Notes under the pieces: model-generated
What the model saw: the letters and a program-made list of their open reading frames with translations, nothing else
Database searches by the model: none
Told to the model about the DNA's origin: nothing
DNA from: Actinomycetota bacterium
Lineage (GTDB): Bacteria; Actinomycetota; Thermoleophilia; Gaiellales; Gaiellaceae
Length of the DNA stretch: 6,036 bases
Direction: 5' to 3'
NCBI GenBank assembly: GCA_013695295.1
Contig: JACDAS010000104.1
Coordinates: 1 to 6,036, forward strand
Shown here: positions 1 through 5,206 of the stretch, one piece after another
Layout: the number at the start of each line of letters is the position of its first letter
Numbering within the stretch: position 1 is the first letter of the stretch
Position numbers and translations under genes: made by a program

Positions 1-148
1 CCCCCGAGATGCGCAGCCCGCCGCGGTTGATCGCCGCCACGTGCGCCGAGTCGAGGTCGAAGGCCCAGACCTCGACGTCGGCGAGCTGCGCGAGGTGGGC
101 GGCGAAGAGGGAGCCCACGGCTCCGCAGCCGACGATGCAGACCCTCAC
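1..148 (-). CDS. Second ketopantoate reductase family (PanE/ApbA-like) dehydrogenase, N-terminal 49 codons only
   Basis: This is the N-terminus of an NAD(P)-dependent dehydrogenase of the 2-dehydropantoate 2-reductase family; the rest lies beyond base 1. The reading frame opens MRVCIVGCGAVGSLF, a beta strand followed by the dinucleotide-binding motif GCGAVG at residues 7-12, and continues through the second strand to GGLRISG at residues 43-49. About half the residues match the start of the neighbouring dehydrogenase (145-1089), so the two are tandem paralogs. The start is GTG at 148-146; it overlaps the previous stop by 4 nt (GTGA) and has GGGAG at 157-161 about 8 nt upstream. The second strand ends in Asp31 and Asp33, where the neighbour has Arg32-Arg33; in Rossmann proteins an acid here usually favours NAD(H) over NADP(H), which is inference. 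The catalytic Lys and Glu lie outside the window. It might instead be an opine- or hydroxyacid-dehydrogenase-like relative. Confidence 0.85.
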   Translation of the reverse strand, partial: MRVCIVGCGAVGSLFAAHLAQLADVEVWAFDLDSAHVAAINRGGLRISG

Positions 149-1089
149 CAGCCGCTCTCCCGCGCCTTCACGAGCTGCAGGAGGGCGGTGTGCAGCGGCA
201 CAGGCACGCCGTGTCGCCCCGCCTCCCGGACGAGCGCGCCCGTGATGAACTCGATCTCGGTCGGACGGCGCGAGCGGACGTCCTCGAGCATCGAGGGAAC
301 GTGCGCGTAGGCGCCCTCGGCGGCTGCGGTCTGGCCGCGACGGACGGCGTGGACGTTCATCTCCCAGGGATCCTCGTGCAGCTCGACACCGGCTGCGGCG
401 GCGACCCGCTTTCCCTCCTCGACGAGGCCGCCGACGAGGTGTCCGAGGTCGCTCGAGCGCGCGAGCTCCGCGAACTGGCCGACGTGGGGGAGGTCAGTGA
501 GCGCGGCGACGGGGTTGACCGCCGCGTTGAAGATGAGCTTCGACCACTGTGCCGGCCGCAGGTCGGCGAACGCGCGCGCCCGCAACCCTCCTCGCTCGAG
601 GAGAGCCCGAGCCTCGTCCACCCGCTCGAACGGGAGCTCGCTCGCATACGGGCCCATCCAGGTCTCCGTGTCGAGCTCGTACTCGACATGGGTGTCGCCG
701 TGGCGGACGCCGCTCATGAAGGTGACCGCCGAGATCAGCGGCCAGGGGCCGTGGGCGCGCACGATCTCCTCCGCCCCGAGGCCGTTCTGAATCGTCATCA
801 CGGTCGCCCCGGGCGACCGGCCCGCGAGCCGCGCCGCGGCCGCCTCCAGGTCGGTCGCCTTGGTCGCCACGATGCCGAGGTCGAAGTCGGGCAGCCGCGC
901 GGGGTCGGCAGTCGCTCGGACACTGGCGAGGAACTCGTGCTTCCCGGAGACGCGCAGGCCCTCGGCCTCGAGGGCGAGGGCGTGCTCGGTTCGTCGGACG
1001 AGCACGCTGACCTCGCAGATGCGCGCGAGATGGGCCGCATAGAGGCTGCCGATCACGCCGGCCCCGACGACGCAGACCCGGGTGCTCAA
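145..1089 (-). CDS. 2-dehydropantoate 2-reductase family protein (ketopantoate reductase-like, PanE/ApbA)
   Basis: A cytosolic 314-residue oxidoreductase, close to the usual 290-320 of the family. True members reduce ketopantoate to pantoate with NADPH for CoA synthesis; many paralogs act on other 2-oxo acids. Visible landmarks are the GAGVIG nucleotide loop (residues 9-14), Arg32-Arg33 at the end of the second strand (the place where E. coli PanE Arg31 reads the NADPH phosphate), QNG at 101-103, the catalytic-type lysine Lys184 in WSKLIFNAAVNP with Asn188 and Asn192, Ser266, and Glu278 in PTEIEF. The spacing of Lys/Asn and Ser/Glu equals that of K176/N180 and S244/E256 in E. coli PanE. The Asn usually following that Glu motif (FING) is Thr283 here. 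The TTG start at 1089-1087 overlaps the preceding stop by 4 nt (TTGA). No clear Shine-Dalgarno precedes it, so translational coupling is likely. Placement behind a transporter and a PLP enzyme, beside a paralog, argues for a role other than housekeeping pantothenate synthesis (inference), so I withhold panE. Confidence 0.9.
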   Translation of the reverse strand: MSTRVCVVGAGVIGSLYAAHLARICEVSVLVRRTEHALALEAEGLRVSGKHEFLASVRATADPARLPDFDLGIVATKATDLEAAAARLAGRSPGATVMTIQNGLGAEEIVRAHGPWPLISAVTFMSGVRHGDTHVEYELDTETWMGPYASELPFERVDEARALLERGGLRARAFADLRPAQWSKLIFNAAVNPVAALTDLPHVGQFAELARSSDLGHLVGGLVEEGKRVAAAAGVELHEDPWEMNVHAVRRGQTAAAEGAYAHVPSMLEDVRSRRPTEIEFITGALVREAGRHGVPVPLHTALLQLVKARESGW

Positions 1090-2237
1090 AGCAGGTGCCG
1101 GTTTCGCTCGAGCGCCGAGAGGACGGCCTCGATGTCCGACGCGTCGTTGTAGCAGTGAGCGGAGACGCGCAGGTTGCCGTCGCGCGAGGAGGTGACGATC
1201 CGCTCCGCGGCCAGGGCCGAGACGAGCGCCTGGACGTCGCTCGAGGCAACGCAGACGAGCGCGCCGCGATCCTCCGCGACGCGAGGGCTCGCGACCCGCC
1301 CGCCGAGCGCCTCGACGCCCTCGATCAGCTGCTCGTTGAGACCGTTCACGTGCTCGCGAGTCTCGGCGATCCCGATCTCCTCCATCAGCTCGATCCCGGC
1401 GATGCCCGCGTAGATCGAGGGGATCGGCGGCGTCCCCGACTCGAACCGCCGCGCGGTGGGCGCGGGGGAGTAGTCGTGGATGTCCATCGCGAAGATGTCG
1501 CGGTCGGCGAACCAGCCCGTCTGCGTCGGCAGGAGCCCTTGGACGAGGTCTCGACGGCAGTAGAGGAAGCCGAGCCCCGCCGAGCCGAGCAGGTACTTGA
1601 GGACCCCGGCGCCGAGGAAGTCGACCTCGAGCGCGCGCACGTCGACCGGGTAGCTGCCGACCGCCTGGTAGGCGTCGAGGAGGACGAGCGCACCCCGCTC
1701 GTGCGCGAGCCGCGTGACCCCCTCGACGTCGATCCGGGCGCCGTTCCGGTAGCAGACGGCGGTGATCGAGACGATCGCCGTCCGCTCGTCGATCGCGGCG
1801 TCGAAGGCCTCGAGCGGGATCTCGCCGCCGGTCTCGGCCACGTGCCGGACCTCGGCCCCCCGGGTCTCCTGGGCGTGCCAGATCTGGCCGACCGTCGGGA
1901 ACTCGAAGTCGCTGACGACCACCTTCGGGCGGCCGCCGTCGAAGCGCAGCGCGCTCGCGAGCGCGCTCACCCCGGGCGACTCGGAGGTCGTGACGGCGAC
2001 CTCGTCCGGCTCGGCGCCGATCAGCCGGGCGAAGGCGGCTCTCGCGGCCTCGGCGCGGTCGACCCAGTACTCCCAGGGCGCGCCGTGCTCGTCCCAGTCG
2101 TGCAGGTAGGCCTCGTAGGCTCCCCGGACCGAGTCCGAGAGCGCGCCCTGCGAGCAGCTGTTGACGTAGACGAGCCGCTCGAAGATCGGAAAGCGGTGGC
2201 GGCAGCGCGCCGGCAGCGCATCGAGGTCAACGGCCAA
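1086..2237 (-). CDS. Class V aminotransferase-fold PLP-dependent enzyme (isopenicillin N epimerase / kynureninase / EgtE-like)
   Basis: A 383-residue fold-type I PLP enzyme of the class V aminotransferase superfamily, cytosolic. Features in order: N-terminal VYVNSCSQGALS (23-34), a TTSESPG phosphate-region segment (83-89), Asp188-Ala-Tyr-Gln191 (Asp for the pyridine nitrogen, Gln stacking), Lys214 in GVLKYLLGSAGLGFLY as the Schiff-base lysine, RFESGTPPIPS (264-274) as in kynureninase/epimerase relatives, and LRVSAHCYN (356-364), whose Arg357 matches the substrate-carboxylate arginine. The loop carrying the catalytic Cys in cysteine desulfurases is too short here, and the His normally before the Lys is Leu213, so a NifS/SufS desulfurase is unlikely. 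Transamination, racemisation or C-S/C-C lysis all remain possible. The start is TTG at 2237-2235, overlapping livF by 11 nt, supported by GGAAGG six bases upstream; no other in-frame start is near. It links the Liv transporter to the dehydrogenases downstream. Confidence 0.87.
   Translation of the reverse strand: MAVDLDALPARCRHRFPIFERLVYVNSCSQGALSDSVRGAYEAYLHDWDEHGAPWEYWVDRAEAARAAFARLIGAEPDEVAVTTSESPGVSALASALRFDGGRPKVVVSDFEFPTVGQIWHAQETRGAEVRHVAETGGEIPLEAFDAAIDERTAIVSITAVCYRNGARIDVEGVTRLAHERGALVLLDAYQAVGSYPVDVRALEVDFLGAGVLKYLLGSAGLGFLYCRRDLVQGLLPTQTGWFADRDIFAMDIHDYSPAPTARRFESGTPPIPSIYAGIAGIELMEEIGIAETREHVNGLNEQLIEGVEALGGRVASPRVAEDRGALVCVASSDVQALVSALAAERIVTSSRDGNLRVSAHCYNDASDIEAVLSALERNRHLL
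1948..1967. repeat. Perfect 20-nt GC-rich palindrome inside the PLP enzyme gene
   Basis: The 20 bases equal their own reverse complement. On the coding strand they encode most of the Ser-Ala-Leu-Ala-Ser-Ala-Leu stretch at residues 91-97. The palindrome arises because an 8-nt self-complementary unit encoding Ser-Ala-Leu occurs twice around GCG/CGC. With no loop it is a poor RNA hairpin, and it is most likely a codon-usage by-product rather than a binding site. Confidence 0.5.
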
Positions 2238-2952
2238 GGTAGGCCTTCCGGAGATCCTCGTGAGCGAGCAGCTTCGACGCCTCGTCGGCGAGGACGACCC
2301 GCCCGGTCTGGAGCACGTAGCCGCGGTCGGCGATCGAGAGCGACACGTTCGCGTTCTGCTCCACCACCAGGATCGCGACGCCGGCCGCGTGCACCTGGGC
2401 GATGATCTCGAAGTTCCGCTCGACGAGGATCGGCGCCAGGCCCATCGAGGGCTCGTCCATCAGCATCAGCTTCGGCCTGGACATCAGCGCGCGGCCCATC
2501 GCCACCATCTGCTGCTCGCCGCCCGAGAGCGTCCCGGCGAGCTGGGAGCGGCGCTCGTAGAGGAGGGGGAAGAGCTCGTAGACCCGCTCGTAGTCCTCCT
2601 TCTCGCCGCCACCGCGCAGGTAGGCGCCGAGGCGGAGGTTGTCGAGCACCGACAGCGGTGCGAACAGGCGCCGGTTCTCGGGCACGATCGCCAGGCCGCG
2701 TGCGATCCGGTAGCTCGTCGGCCGGGTCGTCACGTCCTCCCCGGCGATGCGGACGGCGCCCGCGCGGGGCCGGACGAGGCCGAGGATCGTCTTCAGCGTC
2801 GTCGACTTGCCCGAGGCGTTGCCGCCGAGCAGGCAGACGAGCTCCCCCTCGCGCACGTTCAGGCTCACCCCCTGGAGGATGTGGATCTGGCCGTAGAAGG
2901 TGTCGATCCCCTCCAGCTCCAGCAGGGGCGCGCCGGCCGGCTCGGCGGTCAC
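2227..2952 (-). CDS. livF: Branched-chain amino acid-type ABC transporter ATP-binding protein LivF
   Basis: A 241-residue cytoplasmic ATPase that pairs with LivG to drive the LivH/LivM import channel; the length is normal for LivF. Visible are Walker A GNASGKST (44-51, Lys49), a PENRRLF segment (91-97) with Glu92 at the Q-loop position, signature LSGGEQQ (142-148), Walker B LMLMDEP (162-168, Asp166 and Glu167), the D-loop around SMGLAP, and VEQN (197-200), with Gln199 in place of the switch histidine. The PE-R and VEQN forms are hallmarks that separate LivF from LivG rather than defects. The protein ends AYLGR, like other LivF proteins. The start is GTG at 2952-2950 within a 4-nt GTGA overlap with livG, with GGAG at 2958-2961 five bases upstream. 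The next gene starts inside its last four codons. The Liv/HAAT family is certain; the substrate is not, since members also carry urea, amides and other compounds. Confidence 0.95.
   Translation of the reverse strand: MTAEPAGAPLLELEGIDTFYGQIHILQGVSLNVREGELVCLLGGNASGKSTTLKTILGLVRPRAGAVRIAGEDVTTRPTSYRIARGLAIVPENRRLFAPLSVLDNLRLGAYLRGGGEKEDYERVYELFPLLYERRSQLAGTLSGGEQQMVAMGRALMSRPKLMLMDEPSMGLAPILVERNFEIIAQVHAAGVAILVVEQNANVSLSIADRGYVLQTGRVVLADEASKLLAHEDLRKAYLGR
2244..2249 (-). promoter_or_regulatory. Ribosome binding site (GGAAGG) for the TTG start of the PLP enzyme
   Basis: The purine run GGAAGG ends six bases before the TTG at 2237-2235, inside the last codons of livF. It is the main support for choosing that TTG, since the frame has no ATG or GTG close by and the protein aligns from its first residues with class V enzymes. 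Confidence 0.6.
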
Positions 2953-3743
2953 TTCGTCTCCGCCGTGCGGAGGCCGAGGTAGGCCTCGACGACCCGCCCG
3001 TCGGTCGCGACCTGCTCGAACGACCCCTCCGCGATCTTGATCCCATGGTCGAGCGCGACCACCCGGTCGGAGATGCCCTCGACGACGTGCATGTCGTGCT
3101 CGATCACGAGGATCGTGTAGCCGCCCTCGTCGCGCAGCCTCGCGATCAGCTCCGACATCTCGTGTGTCTCGACCGGGTTCATGCCCGCCGCCGGCTCGTC
3201 GAGGAGCAGGATCCGCGGCTTCGCCGCCGTCGCCCGGGCGATCTCGAGCCGGCGACGGTTTGCATAGGACAGGCTGTAGGCGGGCTGGTCCCAGCGGTAG
3301 CCCATCAGTCGCTGTCCGAAGAAGGCGAGCTTCTCCTCGGCGAGGGCCTGGATCGCGCGCTCCTCGCGCCTCGCCGCGGGCGTGCGGAGGATCGACTGGA
3401 ACACGTTCGCGCGCGTGTGGCCGTAGGCGGCGGCCATGACGTTCTCCTTCACGGTCATGTTCAGGAACAGGCGGAGCGTCTGGAAGGTCCGGGCGACGCC
3501 GAGCGTCGAGATCCGGTGCGGAGCGAGCCCAGCGATGCTCTGTCCGTCCAGTAGCAGGTCGCCCGCGTCCGGCGGGTAGACGCCGGTGACCAGGTTGAAG
3601 ACGGTCGTCTTGCCCGCCCCGTTCGGGCCGATCACGCTCACGACCTCGCCCTCGTTGACGACCAGGTTGAGCCGGTCGATCACGGTGAGCCCGCCGAAGC
3701 GCTTCGAGACCCCGCGGAGCTCCAGCAGCACCTTGCTCGTCAC
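2949..3743 (-). CDS. livG: Branched-chain amino acid-type ABC transporter ATP-binding protein LivG
   Basis: A 264-residue ATPase, partner of LivF. It shows Walker A GPNGAGKT (39-46, Lys45), ARTFQ with Q-loop Gln88, Walker B ILLLDEP (178-184, Asp182 and Glu183), AAGMNP D-loop, and VIEHDMHVV with switch His216, all typical of LivG. The long segment between Q-loop and signature (about 100-155) is the LivG-specific helical insert. The signature reads LSYANRRRLEIARA from residue 158; the usual Liv form is LSYGQ/LPYGQ, so the glycine is Ala161 and the Gln/Glu is Asn162. The start is GTG at 3743-3741, overlapping the livM stop by 4 nt (GTGA) with GGAG at 3749-3752 five bases upstream. The frame stays open far upstream, to about 5162, but that part is arginine-rich out-of-frame reading of livM and is not protein. 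It ends in a GTGA overlap with livF. Confidence 0.95.
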   Translation of the reverse strand: MTSKVLLELRGVSKRFGGLTVIDRLNLVVNEGEVVSVIGPNGAGKTTVFNLVTGVYPPDAGDLLLDGQSIAGLAPHRISTLGVARTFQTLRLFLNMTVKENVMAAAYGHTRANVFQSILRTPAARREERAIQALAEEKLAFFGQRLMGYRWDQPAYSLSYANRRRLEIARATAAKPRILLLDEPAAGMNPVETHEMSELIARLRDEGGYTILVIEHDMHVVEGISDRVVALDHGIKIAEGSFEQVATDGRVVEAYLGLRTAETK

Positions 3744-5206
3744 ACGATCTCCACCCTGGAGCTGCCGAGGAGGCCCTGGGGCCGGGCGGCCATCAGGACG
3801 ATCAGCAGCGCGCCGAGGACGAGGAAGCGCGTCGCCGCCTGGGCCTCCACCGTGGCGATCAGCCGGTTCTCCCAGACGAAGGCGGCGAGGTAGATCGTCG
3901 GCACGAGCGCGACCGTCCGCCAGACGCCCCGGACGAGGGTCAGGCCGAGCACTGCGAGCAGCAGGATCACGAAGGCGTAGTTGCCGATCTCGAGCGCGGA
4001 GTGGGAGGGGTGGATCAGCCAGCTTTGGATCGCGCGCCCGATCGCGTCGCCGCCCGCCGGCTCGCCCTTCGTCCCGGCGGGCCAGGTCGCGGCGACGATC
4101 GCGTGCATCGCGTAGCCGAAACCCACGAGGCCTCCGAGCACGGCCACGAGCTTCGGCCACGGACGCACCTTCGCCACGAGCGTGATCAGGATCGCGAAGA
4201 GGAAGAGCCAACGGGCCTGGTTCGCGTCGCGAAGCACCTCGAGCGAGACGTTGACGACGATCGCGCCGAGGATGGCGCCGCTCAGGCTGCCGACGCCGCC
4301 GAGGATCAGCATCGCGTAGACGGTGATCAGGAGCGGGACGTCGTAGTTGTCGGGAAAGACGCCGGCGGAGAGCGCCGACTGGATCGAGCCGGTCAGGCCG
4401 GCGATGCCCGCGCCGAAGGCGAAGGCGAGCAGCTTCAGGCGATTCACGGGCATCCCCATCAGCTGCGCCGCGAGCGGGTCCTCGCGGACGGCCTGCCACG
4501 CTCGCCCGGTCCGCGAGCGGACGGCGAGGTAGAGGATCGCCGTGACGATCGACGCCGCGACGAGCGCGAGGTAGAAGTAGCCGCGCTCGGAGTCGATCTC
4601 GAGGCCGAAGATCGTGAACGGGTCGAGCCCCGGAATCCCGTTCGGACCGCCCGTCAGATCCGTCGAGCCGCCGAAGCCGAGGAAGCTGACGTCGTTCCCG
4701 TTCGTGGTGATGACGACGAATGCCTGCAGGAAGAAGAGCGTCACGATCGCGAGGTAGTCGCCGAGCAGGCGCCAGGAGCTGAGCCCCAGGAGGAGCCCAA
4801 CGATCGCCGTCGCCACGACGATCACGGGCACCGACGCCTCGGCGGGCCAGTGCAGCCCGTAGTGGTCCGAGGAGAGGATGGCGTACGCGTAGGCGCCGAA
4901 GCCGAAGAAGGCGACGTAGCCGAGGTCGAGCAGCCCGGCCAGGCCGACGACGACGTTCAGCCCGATCGCGAGCAGCGCGAAGATCAGCGTGTCGAAGCCG
5001 ACGCGGAGCACGTACTGGTCGCTCGTCAACACGGGCACGAGCGCGGCAGCCGCGACGAAGATCGCCAGGCGGGCCGGGTCCGGCACCCGGTCGACGAGCC
5101 GGCGGAGCAGCCCGAACGCTCCCGCGTGACCCGACGTGCGGCCGGCGGCGCTCGCGACCCACTCGTCGACGCCGATGCGCGTGCTCTCGGGGGGTCTCGG
5201 CTCCAT
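3740..5206 (-). CDS. livM: Branched-chain amino acid-type ABC transporter permease LivM with an enlarged C-terminal membrane region
   Basis: A 488-residue polytopic inner-membrane permease that forms the channel with LivH. The LivM core is clear: a first hydrophobic helix (47-60), GLNVVVGLAGLLDLGYVAFFGFGAYAYA (82-109), LTGGPNGIPG (184-193), the ATPase-coupling loop GRAWQAVREDPLAAQLMGMPVNRLK (234-258), and GGVGSLSGAILGA (303-315). Most LivM proteins run about 300-425 residues and finish soon afterwards with one helix and an RP-x-GL tail. Here that helix seems to occur twice, at about 332-349 and again at 460-480 (ARPQGLLG). Between them lie roughly 110 residues with about three more hydrophobic stretches (352-374, 408-425, 430-445) and a hydrophilic loop (376-404). 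The first 45 residues are hydrophilic, with no signal peptide. ATG at 5206 shares one base with the livH stop (TGATG), with AAGAAGG four bases upstream. It ends in a GTGA overlap with livG. Confidence 0.93.
   Translation of the reverse strand: MEPRPPESTRIGVDEWVASAAGRTSGHAGAFGLLRRLVDRVPDPARLAIFVAAAALVPVLTSDQYVLRVGFDTLIFALLAIGLNVVVGLAGLLDLGYVAFFGFGAYAYAILSSDHYGLHWPAEASVPVIVVATAIVGLLLGLSSWRLLGDYLAIVTLFFLQAFVVITTNGNDVSFLGFGGSTDLTGGPNGIPGLDPFTIFGLEIDSERGYFYLALVAASIVTAILYLAVRSRTGRAWQAVREDPLAAQLMGMPVNRLKLLAFAFGAGIAGLTGSIQSALSAGVFPDNYDVPLLITVYAMLILGGVGSLSGAILGAIVVNVSLEVLRDANQARWLFLFAILITLVAKVRPWPKLVAVLGGLVGFGYAMHAIVAATWPAGTKGEPAGGDAIGRAIQSWLIHPSHSALEIGNYAFVILLLAVLGLTLVRGVWRTVALVPTIYLAAFVWENRLIATVEAQAATRFLVLGALLIVLMAARPQGLLGSSRVEIV
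3833..4228 (-). other. Extra C-terminal region of LivM (about residues 327-458)
   Basis: This part of livM has no counterpart in a standard LivM, judged from the family pattern in which the GxxxGAxxGA helix is followed within about 30 residues by the terminal helix and stop. It starts with a terminal-helix-like stretch (332-349, ending VRP), then shows hydrophobic stretches at 352-374, 408-425 and 430-445 separated by a Gly/Pro/charged loop. It is rejoined to a family-type tail at 460. Base composition and frame match the neighbours, so this is not a sequencing frameshift. Boundaries are by eye. Confidence 0.65.

Noticed and set aside
190..1152. Plus-strand open frame (320 codons) opposite the first dehydrogenase
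   Set aside because: It is a shadow of a well-supported PanE-family gene, has no motifs and spans a gene junction on the other strand.
2353..2364. Missing switch histidine (VEQN) in LivF as a possible inactivating change
   Set aside because: Gln at this position is the normal LivF family form, paired with PE-R at the Q-loop, so it is not unusual.
1095..2405. Long plus-strand open frame (436 codons) opposite the PLP enzyme and livF
   Set aside because: Its composition is Arg/Asp/Glu/Val-rich with no motifs, as expected for a mirror frame of GC-rich genes. The opposite strand carries clear protein families.
3833..4228. LivM extension as a frameshift or assembly artefact
   Set aside because: The frame is open throughout, base composition and hydrophobic pattern are protein-like, and the protein returns to a family-type tail before overlapping livG correctly.
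3744..5162. The minus-strand frame that continues livG upstream, giving an apparent 737-residue protein
   Set aside because: The added part is Arg/Pro/Ala-rich reading of livM in another frame with no domain. The LivG domain begins exactly at the GTG at 3743, which has a ribosome binding site and a 4-nt overlap with livM.
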